Positions 1 to 8,884 of a DNA stretch of 64,000 bases are shown here, piece after piece. A program made the position numbers and the translations under genes. Origin of the DNA: Collinsella aerofaciens. Its GTDB lineage: Bacteria; Actinomycetota; Coriobacteriia; Coriobacteriales; Coriobacteriaceae. The first letter of the stretch is position 1. Every line of letters begins with the position of its first letter. The stretch spans positions 620,001 to 684,000 of the forward strand of contig NAKE01000001.1 in assembly GCA_008680965.1 (NCBI GenBank), in the 5' to 3' direction. The notes beneath the pieces are model-generated. The model made no database searches and was not told the origin of the DNA. It was given only the letters and a program-made list of their open reading frames with translations.

Positions 1-1794
1 ATCCGTGGCATGGGCGCCGCGCAGGGCGCTGCCGAGGACGACCGCTTTAAGATCGCGCACAAGACGGCGCGTTTTACCGACAAGGATGCTGCCGAGACGG
101 CGTACGGCCACGTTGACGGCGCTACGACGGCGACCGTTGCCGCGGTGACCAAGCGCTCGCGTAAGCAGCAGCCGCCCACGCCGTTTGCGACCACCTCGCT
201 GCAGGCTGCCGCCGCGGCCGAGGGCATCTCGCCTGCGCGTACGATGCGCATCGCCGAGTCCCTCTACATGGCGGGCCTCATCAGCTACCCGCGTGTCGAT
301 AATACCGTGTACCCTGCGACGCTCGATCTGGGCGCCGTGGTGAGCGACCTTGCAAAGATCAACCCGGCGCTGGCGCCCGTGTGCAAAAAGGTGCTCGCCG
401 GCCCCATGAAGCCCACGCGCGGCAAAGTCGAAACCACCGACCACCCGCCTATCTATCCCACGGGCGAGGGCGATCCGTCCGCGCTCGACGGTGGCCAGCG
501 CAAGCTCTACGACCTCATCGCCCGTCGCTTCCTGGCAACGCTCATGGGTCCCGCGACCATCGAGAACACCAAGCTCGAGCTCGACGTCAATGGTGAGCCG
601 TTCGTGGCCTCGGGCGATGTGCTCGTGACCCCGGGTTTCCGCGAGGCGTATCCGTATGGACTCAAGCGCGACGAGCAGATGCCGCCGCTGGAGCAGGGCG
701 ATACGGTCGACGTGTTCGACATTAAGCTCGAGGCCAAGCAGACCGAGCCGCCCGCACGCTACAGCCAGGGCAAGCTCGTGCAGGAGATGGAAAAGCGCGG
801 CCTGGGCACCAAGTCCACGCGCGCGAGCATCATCGAGCGCCTGTACGCCGTGCGCTATCTCAAAAACGATCCCGTGGAGCCGAGCAAGCTGGGCATCGCC
901 ATCATCGATGCACTGTCGCAGTTTGCCCCGCGCATCACGAGCCCCGATATGACCAGCGAGCTCGATGGCGATATGACCCGCGTGGAGCGCGGCGAGGACA
1001 CCGAAGAGCATGTCGTGACGCACTCGCGCGCGCTGCTGGCCGGTGTGCTCGACGAGCTGCTCAAGCATACGCAGGAACTGGGCGATGCTATCAGCGACGC
1101 CGTCACGGCCGATGCGCGCGTGGGCGCCTGCCCCAAGTGCGGCAAGGACTTGGTTATGAAGACGAGCGCCAAGACCCGCGGCAGCTTTATCGGCTGCATG
1201 GGCTGGCCCGACTGCGACGTGACCTATCCGGTGCCGAGCGGCGTCAAGGTGAGCCCGCTCGAGGGCGAGGCTGCTGTGTGCCCCGAATGCGGTGCGCCGC
1301 GCATTAAGTGCCAGCCGTTCCGCCAAAAGGCTTTCGAGATTTGCGTGAACCCCACATGCCCCACCAACTACGAGCCTGACCTTAAGGTGGGCGAGTGCAA
1401 GGTGTGCGCCGAGGCAGGACGCCATGGCGACCTGATCGCACACAAGAGCGAGAAGAGCGGCAAGCGCTTTATCCGCTGCACCAACTATGACGACTGCGGC
1501 GTGAGCTATCCGCTGCCGGCGCGTGGCAAGCTCGAGGCGACGGGCGAGACCTGTCCCGAGTGCGGCGCTCCCATCGTGGTGGTCAACACGGCGCGCGGTC
1601 CGTGGCGTATCTGCGTCAACATGGACTGCCCGACCAAGGAGAAGAAGCCCGCCCGCGGCCGCAAGACTGCGACCAAGGCGAGCACGGCGAAGAAGACCTC
1701 GACTGCGAAGAAGACGACGGCTAAGAAAGCCACTGCCGCCAAGAAGACGACCGCGAAGAAGTCGACTGCCAAGAAAGCAGCCGCCGACAAGTAA
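1..1794 (+). CDS. topA: DNA topoisomerase I, C-terminal part (5' end outside window)
   Basis: Type IA topoisomerase, which relaxes negative supercoils through a 5'-phosphotyrosine link. The frame is open from base 1, so the N-terminal Toprim domain lies upstream of the window. The active-site segment LISYPRVDN is visible and the catalytic Tyr codon is at about 286-288. The later RYSQGKLVQEMEKRGLGTKSTRA block is typical of the family. The C-terminal third holds four CxxC-type zinc ribbons (for example CPKCGKD, CPECGAP, CKVCAEAG, CPECGAP). It ends in about 40 residues of AKKT/TAKK repeats, a Lys/Ala-rich tail common in actinobacterial topoisomerase I and probably DNA-binding. A strong terminator follows directly. 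Confidence 0.96.
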   Translation: MRGMGAAQGAAEDDRFKIAHKTARFTDKDAAETAYGHVDGATTATVAAVTKRSRKQQPPTPFATTSLQAAAAAEGISPARTMRIAESLYMAGLISYPRVDNTVYPATLDLGAVVSDLAKINPALAPVCKKVLAGPMKPTRGKVETTDHPPIYPTGEGDPSALDGGQRKLYDLIARRFLATLMGPATIENTKLELDVNGEPFVASGDVLVTPGFREAYPYGLKRDEQMPPLEQGDTVDVFDIKLEAKQTEPPARYSQGKLVQEMEKRGLGTKSTRASIIERLYAVRYLKNDPVEPSKLGIAIIDALSQFAPRITSPDMTSELDGDMTRVERGEDTEEHVVTHSRALLAGVLDELLKHTQELGDAISDAVTADARVGACPKCGKDLVMKTSAKTRGSFIGCMGWPDCDVTYPVPSGVKVSPLEGEAAVCPECGAPRIKCQPFRQKAFEICVNPTCPTNYEPDLKVGECKVCAEAGRHGDLIAHKSEKSGKRFIRCTNYDDCGVSYPLPARGKLEATGETCPECGAPIVVVNTARGPWRICVNMDCPTKEKKPARGRKTATKASTAKKTSTAKKTTAKKATAAKKTTAKKSTAKKAAADK

Positions 1795-1816
1795 CGGCGC
1801 AGTCGAAACATTGCCC

Positions 1817-1856
1817 AAAAAACGAGCGAGGGTCCCATGATCCTCGCTCGTTTTTT
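1817..1856 (+). terminator. Rho-independent terminator after topA
   Basis: A perfect 15-bp stem, AAAAAACGAGCGAGG with its complement, has a 10-nt loop and ends in TTTTTT. The A-run on the other side suggests it may also stop transcription arriving from the right. Confidence 0.9.
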
Positions 1857-1858
1857 GA

Positions 1859-1917
1859 CCGGCAGTTAGGGACATTCCTTTTTCTGCCGGCAGTTTAGGA
1901 ACGTCCCTAACTGCCGG
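1859..1917. repeat. Palindromic repeat with GGGAC/GTCCC core
   Basis: The two 20-bp arms (1859-1878 and 1898-1917) are inverted with one mismatch: CCGGCAGTTAGGGACATTCC and its partner. A copy of the stem sequence (CTGCCGGCAG) also lies in the centre. The same architecture, with a different stem sequence, recurs at 59536-59593, and half copies occur at 35358-35387 and 54681-54693. Confidence 0.7.
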
Positions 1918-1935
1918 CTCGGAAACGACAAGGCG

Positions 1936-2919
1936 TTAGTTCACTTCGACGGGTTTGGCGCCGGGATAGCGCTCCTCAAAGTCTAGGCGGTACTTATTGT
2001 CATTGGTGCCCGCCACGTTGTCGCGCGACAGCGGCGCCACGATCTCGTTCTTATGGTCCGCGGGCTTTGCGTACTTTAAGCTGATCTCCCAGGCATCGCA
2101 GATCGCATCGATGCGGTGATCCAGGTCGTCGTACAGAGCAATGATGTCCTTCCACGAGCTGTAGTTCTTAGAGCTTGTGGGGACGTCCAGGTCCTCGACA
2201 ATGTCGTAATACTGCTCGATGGTGTCCTCCGTGCGCTCGGCGACGTCAGCGAGATTTTGACGGGTGGTACGATCCTCTTCCAGATAGCTGCCATTAAACG
2301 TCTCTGCGCAGGCACGGACCTGGCTATCGAGATCTTCCAGCAGGTCGTAGTATTCACTCAGGCGACGGTAGAGGTTCTGTTCGGAGAGGCTTGCTTCGCC
2401 GCCATCCTCGTCGTCATCGTCATCATCGTCGTACAGGCTGTTGGGATTGCCGAGAGGCTTTAGATCATCGTCGTCGACGTCATGGTGCAGCTTAGCTACC
2501 TCGGCAGTCGTCTGCGTAGCGGAGTTGTCGAACGGCTTGATCACAAAAAAGATGACCAAGGCGATGATGATTGCCAGCAGCACAACGATAACGGCGATAA
2601 GCGCCTTGGTGCTGCTCTTTTTGGCGGCGGGGGCCTGCGGTGAACCAGACGCGTATGTAGACGCCGGTTGCTGTTGGGGCGGGGTGTCCGCGACGGGTAT
2701 GCGCTGCGTCGTTTCGACCGCTGCAGGGCCGGCGGCGGGGTCGGGGCGATAGGCGAGGGGGTCGTCCGGCTTAGCTTGCGGCGTATCGAGGGAGCCGGTC
2801 TTCTCAAACGCGGGTTGGCCATTGCTTGCGGTTGTCTGCTCAACGGGTGCACCGCACGAGGTGCAGAACTTGGCATCATCTGCAAGAAGCTTGCCGCACG
2901 AGGCGCAATACCGAGACAT
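1936..2919 (-). CDS. Zinc-ribbon, single-span membrane protein of unknown role
   Basis: 327 residues, starting at MSRYCASCG; AAAGGAG lies 5 nt upstream of this ATG, which favours it over an ATG six codons earlier. The N-terminus is a zinc ribbon (C5, C8, C19, C22). It is followed by a Pro/Gln-rich linker, one strongly hydrophobic helix (ALIAVIVVLLAIIIALVIFF) and an outer portion with runs of Asp (DDDDDDDEDGGE) and a helical domain rich in acidic residues. The family resembles the zinc-ribbon membrane proteins of Gram-positive bacteria; I do not recognise a specific function. It is transcribed toward topA and separated from tmk by the IS element. Confidence 0.8.
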   Translation of the reverse strand: MSRYCASCGKLLADDAKFCTSCGAPVEQTTASNGQPAFEKTGSLDTPQAKPDDPLAYRPDPAAGPAAVETTQRIPVADTPPQQQPASTYASGSPQAPAAKKSSTKALIAVIVVLLAIIIALVIFFVIKPFDNSATQTTAEVAKLHHDVDDDDLKPLGNPNSLYDDDDDDDEDGGEASLSEQNLYRRLSEYYDLLEDLDSQVRACAETFNGSYLEEDRTTRQNLADVAERTEDTIEQYYDIVEDLDVPTSSKNYSSWKDIIALYDDLDHRIDAICDAWEISLKYAKPADHKNEIVAPLSRDNVAGTNDNKYRLDFEERYPGAKPVEVN

Positions 2920-2987
2920 TGCCACTCCTTTCGCCACATTTCAAATTAATACGACGATTATACCCAGCGTCCAAAAGTCCCCATCAT

Positions 2988-3010
2988 AAGTTGCGGTGAA
3001 ATAGGGACTG
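2988..3010. repeat. Left arm of palindromic repeat split by the IS
   Basis: These 23 bases are the exact reverse complement of 4336-4358. With the IS and one target duplication removed, the two arms form a hairpin around a loop of roughly 22 nt. A related copy of the whole palindrome is at 54603-54670. Confidence 0.75.
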
Positions 3011-3012
3011 TT

Positions 3013-4311
3013 GGGGGTGCGGACGATTTCTTGGACCGCGCCTAGGCGTATCCAAGCTTCCTGCGGTACTCCATCGGGCTCAGCCACCCGAGGGACTTCT
3101 TGATGCGCCCGTCCCGATAGTACACGAGGTAGGCCTCGAGCCTCCCCATGAACTCCTCGGCCGTCACGCCCTCCCAGTCCCTGTAGCGGAAGAACTCGTT
3201 CTTGAGGCGGCCGAAGAAGCCCTCGCAGGCCGAGTTGTCCGGGCTGCAGCCCTTCGCTGACATGCTCCTGACCAGGCCGTTCTCCTCGCAGATCCCGATC
3301 CACTCCGGCCAGCGGTAGTGGCCGCCCCGGTCCGAGTGGATTGTCGTGCGCGCGCCCGCCGGCCTCGCCGCGCAGGCCTTGAGCAGGCTCGAGTTCGCGA
3401 GGCGCTTGTCGGGGTGCAGCCCGATCGACCAGGCGACGGGCATCCCGTCGAAGCAGTCGATGACCGGGCTCAGGTAGACCTTCTCGCCGCCCGGGAGCCT
3501 GAACTCGGTGATGTCGGTGAGCCACAGCCGGTTGGGCTCGTCGGCGTGGAAATTCCTGTTCACGAGGTTCTCCGGCGCCTTGGAGACCTCGCCGGCGTAG
3601 GAGCTGTAGCCCCGGGCGCGCCTCCTGTTGTAGACGACCTCGAGGCCCTCCTCGCGCATCACGCGGGCCACGCGCTTCTCGCTGGCGCGGACGCCCTCGC
3701 GGCGCAGGCGCGCCCAGACGGTGCGGTACCCCCAGCACCCCGAGCCCTCGCGGAAGATGCGCACCACGCGGTCGCGTATGTCGGCGTCGCGGTCGCGCGG
3801 CGCGGCGACGCGGGGCCTCCAGTACTCATAGGAGCTCTTCGATATCCTCAAGAAACCTGTGATCGAGCGGAGGGGCAGGGCGGTCGCCCGCCTCAATCTC
3901 TCGCCGAGCTCGCACTTGCTCCTGTTCGAGATCGAAGCCGGGTCCCACCCTTCCGCTTTTAGGTCGGCCAACACCGCCCTGAGCAGCAGGTTCTCTATCT
4001 GGTCCTCGTTGAGTCCGGCGAGCGGGCCGGTCGCGGGCGGGGCGTAGATCGACTTGTCGGGGCCCAAGCTGGCCTCCTTCCGTGGCGGTTTCCTCGCCAC
4101 GATTCTACAGCCCCCGCCGGTGTAGCTGCGCGGGAGGTGCCCCGTCGCCCACTTCTTGGCCGCGCTCACCGTGACCCCCGCGAACTCCGCGGCGGCGGTG
4201 GGCCCCATGCCGTCCTCCGTCGCCAGGAGGAAGAGCTCGACCTTCTCCCTGCTGTACATGCGAACCTCCAGTCCGGACCGCCCCGCGGTCCAACTTTCTG
4301 TCCGCACCCCC
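3013..4311 (-). mobile_element. IS3-family insertion sequence, 1299 bp, complete
   Basis: The terminal inverted repeats begin GGGGGTGCGGAC at both ends and resume after a 6-bp mismatch as TTGGACCGCG, about 28 bp in all. A GTT target duplication flanks the element (3010-3012 and 4312-4314). It carries one intact transposase gene. It sits in an intergenic palindromic repeat and interrupts no protein gene. Confidence 0.9.
3042..4259 (-). CDS. IS3-family DDE transposase, single reading frame
   Basis: 405 residues from ATG at 4259, with GGAGG 6-7 nt upstream; an in-frame GTG at 4307 lies inside the terminal repeat and is less likely. The N-terminus is a helix-turn-helix (EFAGVTVSAAKKWATG). Next comes the HTH_21-like SGCWGYRTVWARLRREG region, then the integrase core with the first Asp in LWLTDITEF, the second in TIHSDRGGHY and the Glu in SACEGFFGRLKNE. 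OrfA and OrfB functions are fused without a frameshift, unlike the second IS in this window. It looks intact. Confidence 0.92.
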   Translation of the reverse strand: MYSREKVELFLLATEDGMGPTAAAEFAGVTVSAAKKWATGHLPRSYTGGGCRIVARKPPRKEASLGPDKSIYAPPATGPLAGLNEDQIENLLLRAVLADLKAEGWDPASISNRSKCELGERLRRATALPLRSITGFLRISKSSYEYWRPRVAAPRDRDADIRDRVVRIFREGSGCWGYRTVWARLRREGVRASEKRVARVMREEGLEVVYNRRRARGYSSYAGEVSKAPENLVNRNFHADEPNRLWLTDITEFRLPGGEKVYLSPVIDCFDGMPVAWSIGLHPDKRLANSSLLKACAARPAGARTTIHSDRGGHYRWPEWIGICEENGLVRSMSAKGCSPDNSACEGFFGRLKNEFFRYRDWEGVTAEEFMGRLEAYLVYYRDGRIKKSLGWLSPMEYRRKLGYA

Positions 4312-4335
4312 GTTTGGCGGTCTCAGAGCTTCAAT

Positions 4336-4358
4336 CAGTCCCTATTTCACCGCAACTT
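4336..4358. repeat. Right arm of palindromic repeat split by the IS
   Basis: Exact inverse of 2988-3010 (core CCCTATTTCACCGCAAC). The IS entered the loop of this palindrome. Confidence 0.75.
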
Positions 4359-4460
4359 TGGAAAGGCACCTTTAGCCATTGGGGGCGCGCCTGCCCCTGG
4401 GGTATCATGGCTTGGTTGATATATCTGCATTTACGCGCCTTGTAGGAAGGGGCTGCGCCC

Positions 4461-5144
4461 ATGGCTTTTGAGCCCGCTCAACATAGCTTTATCACGCTCG
4501 AGGGCGTCGATGGCGCCGGCAAGTCTACGCAGGCGCGCCTGCTTGCCCGTGCGCTCGATCTTGCCGGCTACCAGGTGGTGAGCCTGCGCGAGCCGGGCGG
4601 TACCGTCATCAGCGAAAAGATTCGTGCCCTGCTGCTCGACCCCGCCAACACGGCGATGGGCGACACCTGCGAGCTGTTGCTGTACGAGGCCGCTCGTGCC
4701 CAGCTGGTGCACGAGGTCATAGCCCCCGCCCTCGCGGCCGGCAAGGTGGTCCTGTGCGACCGCTTCTACGATTCCACGACCTGCTACCAGGCGTTTGCCG
4801 ATGGCCTCGATCGCCAGATGGTGCGCGATGCCAACAATCTGGCCGTCGCGGGGACGCACCCGGCGCTCACACTCGTCTACCACATTACGCCCGAGCAGGC
4901 GGCGCTGCGTATGGCCGCCCGCGGTGCGGCAGATCGCATGGAGGCCAAGGGCATGGCATTCCAGGAGCGCGTCTACCAGGGATTTTGCAGCATTGCTGCC
5001 GAGGAGCCAAACCGCGTAAAACTCATCGACGCCACCGCGCCCATCGAGGAAGTCTTCGAGAAGACGGTCGAGCTGGTTCGTGCGCACGGCCTCGACATTC
5101 CGCAAGATGCCGTCGCCGCCGCGCTTGCCAAGGAGGCCGAGTAA
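4461..5144 (+). CDS. tmk: Thymidylate kinase
   Basis: Phosphorylates dTMP to dTDP with ATP for DNA synthesis. 227 residues, the usual length. The P-loop LEGVDGAGKSTQARLLA is near residues 13-29, the DR(F/Y)YDST motif appears as DRFYDSTTCYQAFA, and a lid region RMAARGAADRME is present. The start is preceded by GGAAGGGG. It begins a compact operon: holB starts two bases after the stop, and ricT overlaps holB. Confidence 0.95.
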   Translation: MAFEPAQHSFITLEGVDGAGKSTQARLLARALDLAGYQVVSLREPGGTVISEKIRALLLDPANTAMGDTCELLLYEAARAQLVHEVIAPALAAGKVVLCDRFYDSTTCYQAFADGLDRQMVRDANNLAVAGTHPALTLVYHITPEQAALRMAARGAADRMEAKGMAFQERVYQGFCSIAAEEPNRVKLIDATAPIEEVFEKTVELVRAHGLDIPQDAVAAALAKEAE

Positions 5145-5145
5145 C

Positions 5146-6273
5146 ATGGCCCCCGCTCAGACAAGCCTGCTGGCCAAGCTCGACACCCAACAGCGCGTGC
5201 GCGATTTTTTGACCAACGCCGTTGCTAGCGGCCGCGCATCGCACGCCTACCTGTTTTTGGGCGCTCCCGGCGCCGGCAAGCTCGACGCCGCGTGGGCGCT
5301 CGCCCAAGCCTTCCTGTGCGAGCAGGACGGCTGCGGCGCATGCGACAGCTGCGTGCGCGTCGCCCGCCATACGCACCCCGACGTGCACTATTACACGCCC
5401 GAGAGCGCCACGGGTTACCTCATTGCCCAGACCCGCGAGCTGCTCGATGACGTGCCGCTGGCGCCCATCCGCGCCAAGGCAAAGGTCTACATCATCGACC
5501 GTGCCGAGCAGCTGCGCGCCAATACCGCCAACGCGCTGCTCAAAACGCTCGAGGAGCCGCCCGAGGGCGTCATGTTCATCCTGTTGGGTACCTCGGCCGA
5601 CGTGATGCTGCCCACTATCGTGAGTCGTTGCCAGTGCGTGCCGTTTCGGCTGGTATCGCCCGCCGTCGCCGCGCAGGCCGTGAGCCGCGCCACCGGTCAG
5701 GACCCTGCGCGTTGCCGCATGGCGGTCGCCGTGGCGGGAAGCCCCACACGCGGCATCGAGTTTCTTAAGAGCGCCGAGCGCCAAGACGCCCGCCGTCAGA
5801 TGGTCCGTGCCATCGACTCACTCATTGCCGCCGACGAGGCCGACGTGCTCAGTCGCGCCAAGTCGCTCATCGTCGCCGTTAAGGCGCCGCTCGCCGAGGT
5901 CAAGTCCACGCAGGAAAAGGTACTCGAGCAAAACGCCGACTACCTGTCGCGTGGAGCATTGAAGCAGCTTGAGGACCGCAACAAGCGCGAACTCAACGCG
6001 CGCGAGCGTTCGGGTATCATGGAAGCGCTGGCGAGCGCGCGGACGCTCATGCGCGACGTGCTGCTGACACTTCAGGACGAGGCAGCCGACGTGGTGAACG
6101 AGGATGTGCGCGACACGATCGGTCGGCTTGCCGCCGCGACCAATGTTGCGGGTGCCACCCAGGCGCTCGAGGCGGTCGCGACCGCCGAGCGCAACATCGC
6201 CAGAAACGTTACTCCCCAGCTGGCCATCGAGGTCATGCTGTTCGATATCAGGAAGGCACTGAAATGCCGTTAG
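5146..6273 (+). CDS. holB: DNA polymerase III delta' subunit
   Basis: Clamp-loader subunit, 375 residues. ATG at 5146 is chosen because AAGGAGG lies 9 nt upstream and the tmk stop is adjacent. It shows an AAA+ Walker A-like GAPGAGKLDAA, in which Leu replaces the usual Thr/Ser (delta' subunits often have a degenerate ATP site). A zinc cluster follows (CEQDGCGACDSCVRV), then the DRAEQL and LEEPPEGVMFILLGTS blocks and the SRC motif (TIVSRCQCV). The C-terminal helical domain matches the family. It sits in the conserved tmk-holB-ricT order. Confidence 0.92.
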   Translation: MAPAQTSLLAKLDTQQRVRDFLTNAVASGRASHAYLFLGAPGAGKLDAAWALAQAFLCEQDGCGACDSCVRVARHTHPDVHYYTPESATGYLIAQTRELLDDVPLAPIRAKAKVYIIDRAEQLRANTANALLKTLEEPPEGVMFILLGTSADVMLPTIVSRCQCVPFRLVSPAVAAQAVSRATGQDPARCRMAVAVAGSPTRGIEFLKSAERQDARRQMVRAIDSLIAADEADVLSRAKSLIVAVKAPLAEVKSTQEKVLEQNADYLSRGALKQLEDRNKRELNARERSGIMEALASARTLMRDVLLTLQDEAADVVNEDVRDTIGRLAAATNVAGATQALEAVATAERNIARNVTPQLAIEVMLFDIRKALKCR

Positions 6274-7964
6274 TCGTACCCGTTAAGTTTACCTACGCCT
6301 CGCGCGACCTGTGGTTTGACCCGCAGGACCTGGATATCCTCGAGGCCGATTATGCCATTTGCTCCACCGAGCGCGGAACCGAGATCGGCTTGGTTACGGC
6401 CGATCCCTTCGAGGTGCCGCAAGACGAGATCGGTCAGCCGCTCAAGCCCGTGCTGCGCGTGGCGAGCGACATTGACCTGCAGCTTGCCGACGATCTTGCC
6501 ATCCAGGGCGACGAGGCCATGGTCGATTTCCGCCGTCTGGTCAAAGAACTCGACCTCGAGATGAAGCCGGTCGGCGTCGAGTACCTGTTTGGCGGCGAGA
6601 AGGCCGTGTTCTACTTTGCGGCCGAGGAGCGCGTCGATTTTCGCCAGCTCGTCAAGGATCTGTCCTCGACGCTGCACATTCGCGTCGACATGCGCCAGAT
6701 CGGCGTGCGCGACGAGACTCGCCTGGTGGGCGGCTATGCCCAGTGCGGCCAGGAGCTCTGTTGCACGCGCTTTGGCGGACAGTTTGAGCCCGTCTCGATT
6801 CGCATGGCAAAAGAGCAGGACCTGCCGCTCAATTCCTCCAAGATCAGCGGCGTTTGCGGCCGCCTGATGTGCTGCCTGCGCTATGAGTTCGAAGCGTACA
6901 AGGACTTTAAGAGCCGTGCGCCCAAAAAGAAGACGCTCATCGATACGCCGCTCGGCAAGGCGCGTATTCAGGAATATGACACGCCGCGTGAGCAGCTGGT
7001 GCTGCGCCTGGAGAACGGCAAGGTCTTTAAGGTCAACCTGGCCGATATGACCTGCTCGGAGGGCTGCAAAAAGAAGGCCGCCGAGCAGGGCTGCAACTGC
7101 CGCCCCGATTGCGTGACGCGTGACGTGCTCGAGCGCATCGAGTCGCCCGAGATGCGCCTGGCGCTCATGGAACTCGATCGCGAGAACGGCGTCGACGTGG
7201 GCGATGGCCTGTCGAGCGCCGACCGTCTTGCTGGCACGTCGATGCCCAAGCGCCGTCGTCGCGATGCCGATTCCGATGCTCGCGCCGGTCAGGGGCAGGG
7301 CGAGGGCCGTGGCCGCGGAAAGGGCCGTGGTAAGGCCGAGGCACCCGAGGCTGAGGAGGCTGCCGGTGGACGTCGCCGCCGCAAGCGCTCGGGTGCGGGC
7401 GATGCCGGCGAGGCCGCTCCCGCAGGCAAGAACTTCTCCCGCGAGCGCGAGGCTCAGCAGCCCCAGCAGCAAAACCGCGGCGGTGGTATGAATCCCACGC
7501 GCCGTCGCCGCCGCCATTTGTCGAGCGAGGAGCGCGAGGACGCCTTCCGCGCCGCAGCCGCTCGCGAAGCCGGTGCCGCCCCCAAGGGTGGTTCGGGTTC
7601 CGATACGCCTGCCGACAAGGGTAGCAAGCAGCGCAACGATGACGAGCGCGCCCCGCGTCCGCGTCGCCGCCATTCCTCGGGCACGCAGCAAAAGCCCTCG
7701 GTGCCCTCCGTGGCCGATCAGGTCTCGGATGGCGAGGTCAAGGTCACACGTCGGCGCCCTGGAGATGGCGGAGGGGCGGCTGCCAAGGCCGCGCGCGGCG
7801 CTGCTCGCGACGAACGCGAGTCGCGCGAAGATCGTGGTGGCGAGGGTTCGGCCGACCAGGGCCAGAAGCGCCGTCGCCGTCGTCGTTCCCGCAAGCCGCG
7901 TCAAGATGGTGGCGAGGGCTCGACCCCGTCTTCGTCTGCACCACAACCGCCTACCGGCGAATAA
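6264..7964 (+). CDS. ricT: PSP1-domain protein, RicT/YaaT-like, with long Arg-rich tail
   Basis: 566 residues. Residues 1-300 form a PSP1 domain of the RicT (YaaT) type, a partner in the RicAFT complex that in Bacillus affects RNA processing and binds [4Fe-4S] clusters. Conserved cysteines are visible in CGQELCCTRFGGQ, CGRLMCCLRYE and CSEGCKKKAAEQGCNC. The remaining 230 or so residues are low complexity with repeated RRRRR/RKRR patches, Gly and Gln runs; this is absent from Bacillus RicT and may bind nucleic acid (inference). It overlaps the end of holB by 10 bp. Confidence 0.88.
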   Translation: MPLVVPVKFTYASRDLWFDPQDLDILEADYAICSTERGTEIGLVTADPFEVPQDEIGQPLKPVLRVASDIDLQLADDLAIQGDEAMVDFRRLVKELDLEMKPVGVEYLFGGEKAVFYFAAEERVDFRQLVKDLSSTLHIRVDMRQIGVRDETRLVGGYAQCGQELCCTRFGGQFEPVSIRMAKEQDLPLNSSKISGVCGRLMCCLRYEFEAYKDFKSRAPKKKTLIDTPLGKARIQEYDTPREQLVLRLENGKVFKVNLADMTCSEGCKKKAAEQGCNCRPDCVTRDVLERIESPEMRLALMELDRENGVDVGDGLSSADRLAGTSMPKRRRRDADSDARAGQGQGEGRGRGKGRGKAEAPEAEEAAGGRRRRKRSGAGDAGEAAPAGKNFSREREAQQPQQQNRGGGMNPTRRRRRHLSSEEREDAFRAAAAREAGAAPKGGSGSDTPADKGSKQRNDDERAPRPRRRHSSGTQQKPSVPSVADQVSDGEVKVTRRRPGDGGGAAAKAARGAARDERESREDRGGEGSADQGQKRRRRRRSRKPRQDGGEGSTPSSSAPQPPTGE

Positions 7965-8028
7965 CGCCCGCGAGCGGATTTAACCTGCCTGACCCCAAAC
8001 GCGTCGGGGTACCATAGCGCTGAATCAA

Positions 8029-8062
8029 CAACCCTCCCTGCGACCGAACGTAGGGAGGGTTG
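8029..8062 (+). promoter_or_regulatory. Hairpin covering the comF ribosome-binding site
   Basis: A perfect 11-bp stem (8029-8039 with 8052-8062) has a 12-nt loop. The 3' arm contains GGGAGGG, the only good Shine-Dalgarno sequence for the GTG start at 8067. No U-tract follows, so translational masking is more likely than termination. Confidence 0.55.
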
Positions 8063-8066
8063 TGTC

Positions 8067-8873
8067 GTGAAGAGACATTTGAATGTGTTGGGATGCCTGC
8101 AAGGTGCCGGCATCCTGCCGTTTGCGGACGAATTGCTACCGTTTGCCGAGCTGGCGGCGCACGAGGCGCTTGAGGCGTTGTCGCCTACGCGATGCGCCGG
8201 CTGCGAGCGCTCCGGCGCGCTAATTTGCCAAGACTGCTTGGCGGCGCTTGCACTCATCGACCCGCGGCATAGCTGCACTCGATGCGGCGCCCCGTTTGGA
8301 GACTTGCTGTGCACCGAGTGCTCGGTCGAGGGTACGTCTTCGGCGATGGCCGAAGCGCTCGACCGGTGCCTCGCATGTGCCGTTTACACGCATCCGCTGC
8401 CGCGGATCATTAAAGCGTACAAAGACGCGGGCGAGCGACGCCTGGCGCCGTATCTGGCAGAGCTGCTATACGACACCGCCTTACATGCCCAGGTCGCGGC
8501 GCCCGAACGCTACGGCGGCGTGTTGTCCGGCGCCGATGCAGTGGTGTTTGTGCCCGCGACTGCGGCGGCGTTTCGGCGACGCGGCTTCGATCATATGGAG
8601 GCCATCGCGCGCCCATTTTGCGAGCTGGCGGGTGTTCCGTTGCTCGATGCCCTCGTTAAGTACGGCCATGGCGACCAGCGTGAACTCGGCCGTGAAGAAC
8701 GCCGTGAACGCGCCCGAGGCATGTACGAGACCGTTGAGGACGTGCGGGGCCGCCGCCTGCTGCTTATCGACGACGTTATCACCACGGGTGCGACGATGGC
8801 GGCAGCTTCGGCGGAACTCAAGCGCGCCGGTGCCGCGGCCGTTGATGGCCTCGCTCTCGCACGCGTTTGGTAG
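8067..8873 (+). CDS. comF: ComF-family phosphoribosyltransferase-like protein
   Basis: 268 residues. The N-terminal zinc-binding cysteines are typical of ComF (CAGCERSGALICQDC and CTRCGAPFGDLLCTEC), followed by a PRTase fold with the PRPP-binding loop LLLIDDVITTGATM. ComF proteins act in DNA uptake and, in some bacteria, replication restart (family knowledge). GTG at 8067 is chosen from the strong SD; no later start keeps the first zinc cluster. The next gene starts 11 bp after its stop. Confidence 0.88.
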   Translation: MKRHLNVLGCLQGAGILPFADELLPFAELAAHEALEALSPTRCAGCERSGALICQDCLAALALIDPRHSCTRCGAPFGDLLCTECSVEGTSSAMAEALDRCLACAVYTHPLPRIIKAYKDAGERRLAPYLAELLYDTALHAQVAAPERYGGVLSGADAVVFVPATAAAFRRRGFDHMEAIARPFCELAGVPLLDALVKYGHGDQRELGREERRERARGMYETVEDVRGRRLLLIDDVITTGATMAAASAELKRAGAAAVDGLALARVW

Positions 8874-8884
8874 GGGTGATTCAT

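Noticed and set aside
6270..7946. 558-codon open frame on the minus strand
   Set aside because: Antisense shadow of ricT; Ala/Leu/Arg bias only.
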